DNA from: Bordetella petrii
GTDB taxonomy: Bacteria > Pseudomonadota > Gammaproteobacteria > Burkholderiales > Burkholderiaceae_B
Reading direction: 5' to 3'
DNA length: 64,000 bases
Assembly (NCBI GenBank): GCA_017745595.1
Contig: WMBV01000013.1
Span: 1 to 64,000, forward strand
Part shown: piece by piece, positions 37,597 to 45,498 of the stretch
Layout of the letters: every line of letters starts with the position of its first letter
Numbering within the stretch: the stretch's first letter is position 1
Position numbers and translations under genes: made by a program
Notes under the pieces: model-generated
Told to the model about the DNA's origin: nothing
What the model saw: only the letters and a program-made list of their open reading frames with translations
The model's database searches: none

Positions 37597-38283
37597 CTAT
37601 GGCTGCGCGATGGCGGCCAGGAAGGCGGGGTCCTTGGCCAGCTCTTCGATGTTCAGGCGGATCGTGTCGTTGAGCGCGCCGAAGAAATTGGCGAACTTGG
37701 CGGTGCGGCGCTTGATTTCCTTGGTGGCCTGGTAGGCCGGCTTGCCGCCGGCCTTGTCCGCGACCACATAGGCGATACGCAGCGTCCAGTCCACCGAATA
37801 GCCCAGGTCGTCGATCAGGAACTCTTCGATGTCGCCCGTGAGCAGGGCGGGTTGCTGGGTACCGTTGACCTTGATGCCCATGAAGCGCAGCTCGGTAAAG
37901 GTGGCGTCGCGCACCAGGTCCTTGATGTCTTTTTCGAGCAGGATGTTGCCCATGGCCGTATTGCGGATCTGGTTGGGCGCGATCTGGGCGGGCTGGTAGT
38001 CGCCCGGCGAGCCGCCGCTGGCCTGCTGCGAGGTGGACAGGCCGGCGTTGGCGTATCGGCTGGGCTTGGGCGCCGGTTGCTCGGCGTCGGCCCGGTTCGG
38101 GTCGTACGTGAACGCGCCGACCTCGACACTGCCTTCGGCGCTCAGTACCGACGAAGGCGAATATGTGACGGGTATGGTGTTGGGCACATTCGCGCAGCCG
38201 GCCAGGGCGGCCGCGCCGGCCAGGGCGGCCCAGCAGGCGGCGCGGCGCAGCGGTGCGGAAAAACGGCATGACAACGACGACAT
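37597..38283 (-). CDS. predicted lipoprotein of unknown function
   Basis: This 228-residue exported lipoprotein starts at the ATG 38283 (MSSLSCRFSAPLRR). It has a basic n-region, a hydrophobic core AACWAALAGAAALAG and a lipobox with the acylated cysteine about residue 30 (LAGCAN). The mature part has no motif I recognise. It contains QIRNTAMGNILLEKDIKDLVRDATFTELRFMG and a region likely to form alpha/beta structure (EEFLIDDLGYSVDWTLRIAYVV), and ends in a helix ELAKDPAFLAAIAQP. Relatives may be the YajG-type or other outer-membrane lipoproteins, but I could not decide. The frame is open to 38358, but the upstream residues do not suit a signal peptide. It is divergent from the secreted protein at 38479. 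Confidence 0.75.
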   Translation of the reverse strand: MSSLSCRFSAPLRRAACWAALAGAAALAGCANVPNTIPVTYSPSSVLSAEGSVEVGAFTYDPNRADAEQPAPKPSRYANAGLSTSQQASGGSPGDYQPAQIAPNQIRNTAMGNILLEKDIKDLVRDATFTELRFMGIKVNGTQQPALLTGDIEEFLIDDLGYSVDWTLRIAYVVADKAGGKPAYQATKEIKRRTAKFANFFGALNDTIRLNIEELAKDPAFLAAIAQP

Positions 38284-38478
38284 GGAAGCTCGCACAGGTA
38301 GAGTGAAGGGAAGCGCGATTCTATACAAATTACGACCAAGCATTTCTTGTTTGTTCATTTCCCTTCGCCGTGCCGGATCCGGCCACCCGGGCGCGGCGGC
38401 CGTTGAGGCGCCAACCGGTGTAGTATCGAAACGCCCTGTCCGCGGACAGAGGTGCTTTCGGGTTTTCAGGAGTTCCGG

Positions 38479-39204
38479 GTGGCGGCACGCTTTTTTTCTT
38501 ATCTTTTTCTGGCGGGCGCGGCTTGCGGGTCAGCGCCGGCCCTGGCCGGCGTCTGCGATGCGCACTTCATGCACGACGGCGGCGCGGTACAACTCACGGG
38601 TTCGGGCAACCTGAGCCTGGGCGCCGACCTGAGCTTTTCCGACGTCACCAAGACCGACCCGGCCAACTGCCGGGCGCGCGTGCAGGGTACGGCCAGCTTC
38701 AGTTATGCCGGCCTGCCGCCGGGCAAATCCAAGCTCGACTACCTGATGACCATCCGGAACGGCCAGGCCGAATTCGTACGCTATGCCAAGGCGGGCGAAA
38801 AACCCGAAGGCGGCGGCCAGTTCGATCCGCGCATGCTGGGGCTGTTCGCCTACGACGGCCAAATCGCGCAGGGCCAGACCATGCCCGGCGCCACCTACCG
38901 GCTCAGTATCGGCAAAGACGCGCCGGTGGGCGGGCAGCCCACCACCGTGGTGCGCATCGGCGAAAAAACCGTCGGCGCGCAGCAGTCGCTCGACACCGCG
39001 CTGGGCCGCCAGTCGTGCTGGCCGATACGCTATGCGCGCAACACCGACCCCACGCTGGCCACCTTCCAGGGCATCACGCTGCCCATACCCGGCATGAATA
39101 CCACTGTCACCGATTGGTATTGTCCGGCGGTGAATCTGGTCATGCGCCAGGACATCGACCAGGCCGGCGTGAAGTCGGCGGTCGAGATTACGCAGATCAA
39201 GTAG
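38479..39204 (+). CDS. secreted protein of unknown function
   Basis: This predicted 241-residue exported protein is not recognised as belonging to a family. I chose the GTG at 38479 because AGGAG lies 6 bp upstream. The product then begins with a clear signal peptide (ARFFSYLFLAGAACGSAPALAG) likely cleaved before VCDAHFMHDG. The frame opens at another GTG at 38452 without a ribosome site. The mature region is rich in beta-like segments (GAVQLTGSGNLSLGADLSFSDV, GTASFSYAGLPPGKSKLDYLMTI) and has four cysteines that could form disulfides. It has its own promoter region, shared with the divergent lipoprotein gene, and is 81 bp upstream of a DUF883 gene. Confidence 0.7.
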   Translation: MAARFFSYLFLAGAACGSAPALAGVCDAHFMHDGGAVQLTGSGNLSLGADLSFSDVTKTDPANCRARVQGTASFSYAGLPPGKSKLDYLMTIRNGQAEFVRYAKAGEKPEGGGQFDPRMLGLFAYDGQIAQGQTMPGATYRLSIGKDAPVGGQPTTVVRIGEKTVGAQQSLDTALGRQSCWPIRYARNTDPTLATFQGITLPIPGMNTTVTDWYCPAVNLVMRQDIDQAGVKSAVEITQIK

Positions 39205-39285
39205 CAGTCCGTAGCACGCGGCGCTGGATTTGCGGCGAGCCGCTGGTATGATGGATTTGTCACCGACACATCAACAGGAGCCTTC

Positions 39286-39603
39286 ATGACCACCCGACGA
39301 TCCGAGGAAGTCGCCAAAGAAAAACTCATCGACAGCGTCAAAAGCAGCCTGAACGATGCAGAGAACCTGTTGCGCGAAGCCGCCTCCAGTTCCGGCGACA
39401 AGGCCACCGAATTGCGCGACCGCGCCATGGCCTCGCTCAAGCGCACCCGCGAAGCGCTGTACGACGCCCAGGATGCCGTGCTGGAACGCGGCCGCAAGGC
39501 GGCGCGCGCCACCGACGACTACGTGCACGACAACCCCTGGCAAGCCATCGGCATCGCGGGCGTGACCGGCCTGTTGCTGGGCCTGCTGATCTCCCGCCGC
39601 TAA
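39286..39603 (+). CDS. DUF883 family (ElaB/YqjD-like) membrane-anchored protein
   Basis: This 105-residue protein is predicted to be mostly helical, with one C-terminal membrane anchor (AIGIAGVTGLLLGLLIS) preceded by the typical DDYVHDNPWQ motif. Members of this family in E. coli (YqjD, ElaB) attach to the inner membrane and associate with ribosomes in stationary phase. It is followed by a YqjE-type membrane protein and a small basic protein, matching the yqjD-yqjE-yqjK arrangement. AGGAG lies 6 bp before the ATG. Confidence 0.9.
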   Translation: MTTRRSEEVAKEKLIDSVKSSLNDAENLLREAASSSGDKATELRDRAMASLKRTREALYDAQDAVLERGRKAARATDDYVHDNPWQAIGIAGVTGLLLGLLISRR

Positions 39604-39645
39604 GGGCGCGGGGCCGGCCGCTGCGCGGTCGGCCCGCTCTTGCCC

Positions 39646-40065
39646 ATGGGCCTGCGTAGATCCGTATTCGGCGTGGCGGGCAGCCTGGTCGGGCTGCTGC
39701 GTACCCGCCTGGAATTGTTCGCCTTGGAAGCCGCCGAAGAAAAAGCGCGGCTGATCAAGTTGCTGGGCATGGCGTTCGCCGCCTTGCTGTTCCTGACCCT
39801 GGCGGTGCTGGTGTTCAGCGTTACCGTCGCGGTGGCCTTCTGGCCGACCGAAGACCGCTACCTGGCCCTGGGCCTGCTGGCCGGGCTGTACGCACTGATC
39901 GGCCTGGGGCTGCTGCTGGGCGTGCGCCGCGAGCTGGTGTCGGGGCCGGTGCCGTTCGCGGCCACCTTCGAAGAACTGGGCCGCGATGCCGACCTGCTCG
40001 ACAGCGTGCGCGCCGCCCAGGCCGACCAAGACGCCCAGGCCGAGCGCCGGCGCGACGAGGGCTGA
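39646..40065 (+). CDS. YqjE-like phage-holin-superfamily membrane protein
   Basis: This is a 139-residue protein with two central hydrophobic helices (MAFAALLFLTLAVLVFSVTVAVAF and LALGLLAGLYALIGLGLLLGV). A basic N-terminal amphipathic stretch LLRTRLELFALEAAEEKARL is typical of the YqjE/holin 3.6 family. The ATG at 39646 (MGLRRSVFG) is preferred over an upstream TTG at 39640. It lies between the DUF883 gene and a small downstream gene, spaced for one transcript. The role is unknown; it is not evidence of a phage here. Confidence 0.85.
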   Translation: MGLRRSVFGVAGSLVGLLRTRLELFALEAAEEKARLIKLLGMAFAALLFLTLAVLVFSVTVAVAFWPTEDRYLALGLLAGLYALIGLGLLLGVRRELVSGPVPFAATFEELGRDADLLDSVRAAQADQDAQAERRRDEG

Positions 40066-40069
40066 CCCC

Positions 40070-40435
40070 ATGGCCAAGATGTCTCCCGCCATCGACCGCG
40101 CGGTGCGGATCGAATTGCTGCGCGCCCGCGCGGCCATCGAGCGCGAATCGCTGGCGCACGACATCGCCGCGGCCAGCCGTTCGCTGGAACCGCGCAACCT
40201 GGTCAAGCGCTGGCTGCCCGGCCTGGCGCGCGGCAACCTGTCCGGGCTGGTATGGCAGGGCGTGGCGCTGGCGCGCCGCTACCCGTTCATCAGTTCCACC
40301 CTGTCGGCCTTGCTGATGGGGCGCGGCAAGCGCTCGCGGCTGTTGCGGCTGGCGGGCGGCGCGCTGCTGGGCTGGCAGGTCTTCAAGGCCTGGCGCGGCT
40401 CGCCCGATACCGGCCCGGCCGAGCCGCCGCGCTGA
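40070..40435 (+). CDS. small basic protein, YqjK-position hypothetical
   Basis: This 121-residue protein starts at the ATG 40070 (MAKMSPAIDRAVRIELLRARAAIERE), 4 bp after the YqjE-like stop. It is helical and arginine-rich, with a weakly hydrophobic C-terminal part (RLLRLAGGALLGWQVFKAW). No family was recognised with certainty. Its place after DUF883 and YqjE suggests the third member of that stress-associated membrane operon. It converges on ubiD with stops directly abutting. Confidence 0.75.
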   Translation: MAKMSPAIDRAVRIELLRARAAIERESLAHDIAAASRSLEPRNLVKRWLPGLARGNLSGLVWQGVALARRYPFISSTLSALLMGRGKRSRLLRLAGGALLGWQVFKAWRGSPDTGPAEPPR

Positions 40436-41980
40436 TCACAGCCCCAGTTCGCCCCACATTTCGTCTACGCGCCGCTTCACCGCCGCGTCCATGGCGATCG
40501 GCCGCCCCCATTCGCGGTCGGTTTCGCCGGGCCATTTATTGGTGGCGTCCAGGCCCATCTTGCCGCCCAGGCCCGATACCGGCGAAGCGAAATCCAGGTA
40601 GTCGATGGGCGTGCGCTCTACCAGCACCGTGTCGCGCACGGGGTCCATGCGGGTGGTAATGGCCCACACCACTTCGTTCCAGTTGCGCGGATCGATGTCT
40701 TCGTCCACCACCACGATGAACTTCGTGTACATGAACTGGCGCAGCACGCTCCACAGCCCGAACATCACCCGCTTGGCGTGGCCGGCGTATTGCTTGCGCA
40801 TCGAGACCACCGCCAGCCGGTAGCTGCAGCCTTCGGGCGGCAGATAGAAGTCGACGATCTCGGGCAGTTGCCGCCGCAGCAGCGGCACGAACACTTCGTT
40901 CAGGGCCACCCCCAGCACCGCCGGTTCGTCGGGCGGCTTGCCGGTATAGGTAGAGTGATACACCGGATCGCGCCGCATGGTGATGCGGTCGACGGTAAAT
41001 ACCGGGAACCAGTCCTGTTCGTTGTAGTACCCGGTGTGGTCGCCGTAAGGACCTTCCAGGGCCATTTCGTAGCCCGTGTCGGGCGGCGGCGGGGCGCCTT
41101 CGGGCACCGCCGCCGCGATGGCGCGCGGGTCGCCGGCCGGCAGCAGGTGGCCTTCGAGCACGATTTCGGCCCAGGCCGGCACCGACAATTCGCTGCCCAG
41201 CGCCTGGCCGACCTCGGTGCGCGAGCCGCGCAGCAGGCCCGCGAACTGGTATTCGGACAGGCTGTCGGGCACCGGCGTCACGGCCCCCAGAATGGTGGCG
41301 GGGTCGGCGCCCAGCGCCACCGCCACCGGGAACGGCGTGCCCGGATGGGCGCGGGCATGGTCGCGGAAATCCAGGGCGCCGCCGCGGTGCGACAGCCAGC
41401 GCATGATCAGCTTGTTGGGGGCAATGGGCTGCTGCCGATAAATGCCCAGGTTCTGGCGGCGCGCATTGGGGCCGCGCGTGATGACCAGCCCCCACGTCAG
41501 CAGGGGCGCCACGTCGCCGGGCCAGCAGGTCTGGATGGGCAGGCGCGCCAGGTCGACGTCGGCGCCTTCCCAGACGATTTCCTGGCAGGCGGGGCTGCGC
41601 ACGCGCTTGGGCGCCATGTCCCACAGCGCCGACTTCAGCATGGCTACCTTGCCCAGCGCGTCGCGCAGGCCGCGCGGCGCCTCGGGCTCGCGCAGCGAGG
41701 CCAGCAGTTCGCCGGTGTCGCGCAGGGCGCCGACGTCCTCGGCCCCCATGCCCCAGGCCACGCGCTGGGGCGTGCCGAACAGATTGGCCAGCACCGGCAT
41801 GGCGGCGCGCGCGCCGTTGTGCGTGGCCTGCTCGAACAGCAGGGCGGGGCCTTGCGCGCGCAGCACGCGGTCGGCGATCTCGGTCATTTCCAGGTGCGTG
41901 GAGACGGGCGCGGCGATGCGCTTGAGCTGCCCGCGTAGCTCTAATTGCTGCAAGAAGTCTCTAAGGTCGCGGTATTTCAC
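40436..41980 (-). CDS. ubiD: UbiD-family 4-hydroxy-3-polyprenylbenzoate decarboxylase
   Basis: UbiD decarboxylates the prenylated hydroxybenzoate in ubiquinone synthesis, using prenylated FMN. The 514-residue product begins [22 protein letters not shown] at a GTG start. It has the conserved [61 protein letters not shown] and the metal/FMN-region [25 protein letters not shown]. Length is as expected for bacterial UbiD (about 490-515). The partner UbiX, which makes the cofactor, is not in this window. The 92-bp gap to the divergent transglycosylase gene would hold both promoters. Confidence 0.95.
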   Translation of the reverse strand: MKYRDLRDFLQQLELRGQLKRIAAPVSTHLEMTEIADRVLRAQGPALLFEQATHNGARAAMPVLANLFGTPQRVAWGMGAEDVGALRDTGELLASLREPEAPRGLRDALGKVAMLKSALWDMAPKRVRSPACQEIVWEGADVDLARLPIQTCWPGDVAPLLTWGLVITRGPNARRQNLGIYRQQPIAPNKLIMRWLSHRGGALDFRDHARAHPGTPFPVAVALGADPATILGAVTPVPDSLSEYQFAGLLRGSRTEVGQALGSELSVPAWAEIVLEGHLLPAGDPRAIAAAVPEGAPPPPDTGYEMALEGPYGDHTGYYNEQDWFPVFTVDRITMRRDPVYHSTYTGKPPDEPAVLGVALNEVFVPLLRRQLPEIVDFYLPPEGCSYRLAVVSMRKQYAGHAKRVMFGLWSVLRQFMYTKFIVVVDEDIDPRNWNEVVWAITTRMDPVRDTVLVERTPIDYLDFASPVSGLGGKMGLDATNKWPGETDREWGRPIAMDAAVKRRVDEMWGELGL

Positions 41981-42072
41981 TACAGATCCCGGTCAATTCG
42001 TTACATTTTTGAAGTTGAACAGAGGTTAACATCCAGACCTTCTTTCCACGCAGTTCCACGCAGGAGGTCCCC

Positions 42073-42909
42073 ATGCCCGATGCGTCAGTGGCAGGCCTGT
42101 TTCGCCAGACTGCCCAAGGAGTGCACCACCAGCTGGCCGAATGGTTGCGTATCTGCTGTACCTATCTGGGTATTGCGGTGATCGTTACGGTCAGCATGGG
42201 ATTCGCCTTGCCCGGTTTGCGCGACCAGGCCCTGCAGGTGCACAAAGCCTTGTTGACCGCCCTAGCGCCTACATCCGTGCCGTCCGGTTCTTATGCCGAG
42301 TCGGCCTACGACCCCGCCTATGACACCCCTTCCGTGGTAGCCATGGCGATTCCTGCTGCCCCGTCCAGCAATGCGACGGGCTTCCTGGGCCCGCTGCGCA
42401 GCGACTTGCCGCCCGCGCCGCCCAAGAAGAAGGCACGCAGCACCGTGTCCGGCCCCCAGGTCGAGGCATTGCGCAACTATATCTCGCGCAAGTACCGCGT
42501 GGCTTACGACGCGACTTCCGTGCTGGTGAACACGGTGTACAAGGTCGCGCGCGAAAAAGAGCTCGACCCGTTGCTGTTGCTGGCGGTGATCGCCATCGAA
42601 TCGCGCTACAACCCGTTCGCCGAAAGCTCGGTGGGCGCGCAAGGCCTGATGCAGGTCATGACGCGCGTGCACCAGGACAAGTTCGACAAGCTGGGCGACG
42701 GCCTGAACAATCCGCTGGACCCCATCGCCAACATCCGCGTGGGCACCACCATCTTGCGCGACTGCATCGACCGGCGCGGTTCGGTCGACGGCGGACTGGC
42801 CTGCTACGTGGGCGCCACCGGCCCCAGCGACGGCGGCTATGGCGCCAAGGTGCAGGCCGAGCGGCGGCGGCTGGCGCTGGCCGCCGGCATCGCGCTGGCC
42901 CGCGAGTGA
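42073..42909 (+). CDS. membrane-anchored lytic transglycosylase (SLT family)
   Basis: This 278-residue murein-cleaving enzyme has an N-terminal membrane helix (YLGIAVIVTVSMGFALPGL, about 31-49) and an alanine/proline-rich linker with a KKKAR patch. The C-terminal goose-lysozyme-like SLT domain has LAVIAIESRYNPFAESSVGAQGLMQVM, with the catalytic glutamate at residue 176 and the SxGAxGLMQ signature. It would cut peptidoglycan glycan strands from the outer face of the inner membrane. The ribosome site AGGAGG is perfect and well spaced. It is followed by a long inverted repeat at 42940-43048. Confidence 0.9.
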   Translation: MPDASVAGLFRQTAQGVHHQLAEWLRICCTYLGIAVIVTVSMGFALPGLRDQALQVHKALLTALAPTSVPSGSYAESAYDPAYDTPSVVAMAIPAAPSSNATGFLGPLRSDLPPAPPKKKARSTVSGPQVEALRNYISRKYRVAYDATSVLVNTVYKVAREKELDPLLLLAVIAIESRYNPFAESSVGAQGLMQVMTRVHQDKFDKLGDGLNNPLDPIANIRVGTTILRDCIDRRGSVDGGLACYVGATGPSDGGYGAKVQAERRRLALAAGIALARE

Positions 42910-42939
42910 CTCGCGGGGTGTGTCAATCATTCTTCTGGC

Positions 42940-43048
42940 GTTGACGCGGGCTGGCGTAAGCGCCTTGGCTTCACGGAGCCGTCCGGGCGCCCCGCGCGCC
43001 CGGGTCCGGCTCCGAGGCGCCGCGGCACTTACGCCAGCCCGCGTCAAC
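42940..43048. repeat. long inverted repeat with 21-bp perfect outer arms
   Basis: The 21-bp arms at 42940-42960 (gttgacgcgggctggcgtaag) and 43028-43048 are exact reverse complements. Inside is a second GC-rich imperfect stem (GGAGCCG...CGGCTCC and CCGGGCGC...GCGCCCGG), so the whole 109 bp can fold into one long hairpin. It lies between the convergent transglycosylase and aminotransferase genes, with a REP-like pair further right (43214-43304). The rest of the 424-bp gap (43049-43213) shows no gene. It may be a bidirectional terminator or a small miniature element; no flanking target duplication was recognised. Confidence 0.75.
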
Positions 43049-43213
43049 TCGCATTAAATCCGGCTTGCCGCGCCACTGGGACGAATCGAGTCCTTAAGTG
43101 CTTGGCCGCGACCTTTTGAGAAGAAAAAATCGTACGGGGCCGGCCATCCACGCCGCCCAGCGCGGCGCGGATGGCCATTCGGCACACACTGGCACGCGTA
43201 TGCCGGGTATCCC

Positions 43214-43304
43214 AGGTGTCTGACTCCCGTAGGGTGTCGGACACCGACGAACGGCGAGAATGCCTGCCCACGACGGTGTCAGGCACCTGCGGAGCCTGAC
43301 ACCT
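43214..43304. repeat. REP-like palindrome pair 5
   Basis: An A-type palindrome at 43214-43245 (AGGTGTCTGAC...GTCGGACACC) and a B-type palindrome at 43275-43304 (GGTGTCAGGC...GCCTGACACC) start 61 bp apart with a 29-bp spacer. The B copy is identical to the one at 2641-2670. They lie just downstream of the aminotransferase stop. Confidence 0.87.
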
Positions 43305-43333
43305 TCCTTCCCGACGCCAAGACCGCCCCGGCT

Positions 43334-44488
43334 CTACAGCACCGTCCCCATCCTCCGCACCGCTTCTTCAAGCCGATCCAGCCCCGTCGCGTACGACATG
43401 CGCAGCGTGTGGTGGCCGTGCGCGGGGCCGAAGTCCAGGCCGGGCACGGCCGCCACGCCGGCGTCGTGCAGCAGCCGGTGCGACAGGGCGGCGCTGTCTT
43501 CGCCCCGCGCCGAGATGTCGGCGTAAATGTAGAAGGCGCCGTCGGGCTTGACCGGCACATGCAGGCCCAGCCGCTCGAACTCGGGCAGCAGGTAGTCGCG
43601 GCGCTGCTTGAACGCGTCGCGGCGGTGTTCGTAGATTTTCAGCGTATCGGGTGCAAAGCAGGCCAGCGCGGCGTGCTGCGCCAGGGTCGGGGCGCAGATG
43701 GCCAGGCTGGCCGCCATTTTCTCGATGGGGGCCACCAGCCGCTGCGGCACGATCATCCAGCCCAGCCGCCAGCCGGTCATGTGGAAGTACTTCGAGAAGC
43801 TGTTGATGACGATGATGTCGTCGTCCAGCGTCAGCGCCGAGCGGGGCGCGTTTTCGTAGCTGAGACCCAGGTAGATTTCGTCGACGATGGTGAAGCCCTG
43901 GCGTTCGCGCACCGCATGCAGCAGGGCGGCCATTTCGTCGCGGGCGATCGAGGTGCCGGTGGGGTTGCTGGGCGATGCCACCAGCACGCCGCCGGTGTCG
44001 GCGGTCCAGTGGTCGCGCACGGCCTGGGCCGACAGCTGGAAACGCTGGTCGGCGCTGCTGGGGATGAGGCGCGGGCGGCCGCCGGCGGCCAGGACGAAAT
44101 TGCCGTTGGCGGGATACGACGGGTCGGGCATTAGCACTTCGGCGCCGGGTTCGACGATGGCCGCGCAGGCCAGCGACAGCGCGCCCGAGGCGCCCGATGT
44201 CACAATGACGCGCGACGGATCCACGGCCGCGCCGAACTCGGTTGCGTAGAATCCGGCAATGGCCTCGCGCAGGCCGGCCAGTCCGGCGGGGGCGCTGTAG
44301 CCGCTGAGCCCGGCGCGGGCGGCGCGTTCCAGCGCTTCCACCACTTGCGCGGGCGCGGTAAAGTCCGGTTCGCCTATGCCCAGGCTGATGATGTCGCGGC
44401 CCTCGGCGCGCAGGGCCTGGGCTTCTTTGAAGAGTTCGACGACATGGAAGGTCTGGAAGCCCTGGGCGCGTGATGCAAGGCGCAGCAT
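43334..44488 (-). CDS. PLP-dependent class I/II aminotransferase
   Basis: This is a 384-residue cytosolic aminotransferase of the aspartate aminotransferase fold type I. Cofactor residues are visible: N in ASPSNPTGTSIA (about 175), D and Y in IVDEIYLGLSYE (203 and 206) and the Schiff-base lysine in INSFSKYFHMTGWRLGW (K233). The start at 44488 (MLRLASRAQG) is the normal family start; the frame extends much further (to 45067) only by running antisense to the next gene. Substrate preference (aspartate, alanine or aromatic) cannot be assigned. It is head-to-head with the FAD-oxidase-like gene, with just 31 bp between starts. Confidence 0.9.
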   Translation of the reverse strand: MLRLASRAQGFQTFHVVELFKEAQALRAEGRDIISLGIGEPDFTAPAQVVEALERAARAGLSGYSAPAGLAGLREAIAGFYATEFGAAVDPSRVIVTSGASGALSLACAAIVEPGAEVLMPDPSYPANGNFVLAAGGRPRLIPSSADQRFQLSAQAVRDHWTADTGGVLVASPSNPTGTSIARDEMAALLHAVRERQGFTIVDEIYLGLSYENAPRSALTLDDDIIVINSFSKYFHMTGWRLGWMIVPQRLVAPIEKMAASLAICAPTLAQHAALACFAPDTLKIYEHRRDAFKQRRDYLLPEFERLGLHVPVKPDGAFYIYADISARGEDSAALSHRLLHDAGVAAVPGLDFGPAHGHHTLRMSYATGLDRLEEAVRRMGTVL

Positions 44489-44519
44489 GATGATTCTCGA
44501 AACGAAAAAGGAATTGTAG

Positions 44520-45389
44520 ATGCAGCCATCGCGGCGCGCATTTTTGTTCGGCCGGCGGCTGCCCGGCACGCCCTGGGATACTTTTCGCCAGCGCCTGGGG
44601 CGCGCGGCGCAGGGCCAGTTGCACGAGCTGGAACCCGGCCCGTGCGGCCGCGCCCGCCTGGTGCCGGCGCGTGTCGAAGACGTGCGCCATGCGCGGGCCT
44701 TGTGCGCGGAATACGGCGTGGCCCTGCTGCTCGACGGCCGGGGCGATCCCGCCGCGCTGGCCGGCCGGCCGGTCTTGCAGGTCGATCCTTCCAGCCTGGC
44801 CGAACTGGTGCCGGGCCCCCAGCCGCGCCTGTGGCTGGCCGGGCCGGGCTGTCCGGTGGCGGCGCTGGCCGAAGTCGGGCTCGGCCAGTTCGGCGACGCC
44901 CCCCCCGGCACCACCCTGGCCGCCTGGCTGGCCGATGCGCACGCCTGGCCGTCCGGCGCCACGGCCGCCAGCGGGGTGCTGGGACTCGACGTGCTGCTGA
45001 GCGACGGCACGGCCGAGACCCTGGGGCCATTCGGCCAGAGCGACCAGCGCCCGCTGCGCTCGGCCACCGTGCAGCGGCTGGTGCCCGCGCTGTTCCAGGT
45101 GTCGACTTCGCCCGACGCGGCCGCGTGCCGCCAGCGGCCGGACTGGCCCTGCCGGTTCCGGCTGGATGCCTTGCTGCCCGAGCCGTCCGCCGACGTGAAT
45201 CTGGCTCACTTGCTGCTGGGGCATGGCGGCGCGCTGGCCTGGATAGAGGGCGCGCTGCTGGGGCCGGGCATGGCGCCGCCGTCCGCGCCGGCATCCGCGC
45301 CGCTTCCCGCCGAACTGGCGGCTCCGGCGCGCCGGATCGAAGTGCGCGTGAAAGACGCCTTCGATCCCCTCGACCTGTATGCGCCGTGA
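44520..45389 (+). CDS. degenerate FAD-binding (PCMH/VAO-type) oxidase-like protein
   Basis: The 289-residue product weakly resembles the FAD-binding half of glycolate-oxidase-type flavoproteins. It has ARALCAEYGVALLLDGRGD, PVLQVDPSSLAELV, RLWLAGPGCPVAALAEVGLGQFG, then SGVLGLDVLLSDGTAETLGPFG, and a C-terminal RRIEVRVKDAFDPLDLYAP similar to the 'K..FDP...NPG' end of GlcE. The usual glycine-rich FAD loop is poorly kept and there is no large substrate-binding or iron-sulfur domain, so it may not be an active oxidase. It is divergent from an aminotransferase gene and 109 bp upstream of maeB. The function is unknown. Confidence 0.6.
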   Translation: MQPSRRAFLFGRRLPGTPWDTFRQRLGRAAQGQLHELEPGPCGRARLVPARVEDVRHARALCAEYGVALLLDGRGDPAALAGRPVLQVDPSSLAELVPGPQPRLWLAGPGCPVAALAEVGLGQFGDAPPGTTLAAWLADAHAWPSGATAASGVLGLDVLLSDGTAETLGPFGQSDQRPLRSATVQRLVPALFQVSTSPDAAACRQRPDWPCRFRLDALLPEPSADVNLAHLLLGHGGALAWIEGALLGPGMAPPSAPASAPLPAELAAPARRIEVRVKDAFDPLDLYAP

Positions 45390-45498
45390 ACCCGCGGCGG
45401 GGCGCCCCAAGGTGTCAGTAAGGCCGGAGTAAGATAGGCGCCGTGCTCTAAGAGCTAGAATCCCCCACTTTCGTGTACTTACCCGAGTAGCCAGCCTT

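Noticed and set aside
39646-40065. Holin-superfamily protein as a sign of a prophage
   Set aside because: It is a YqjE-type chromosomal protein in a yqjD-yqjE-yqjK-like operon with no other phage genes nearby.
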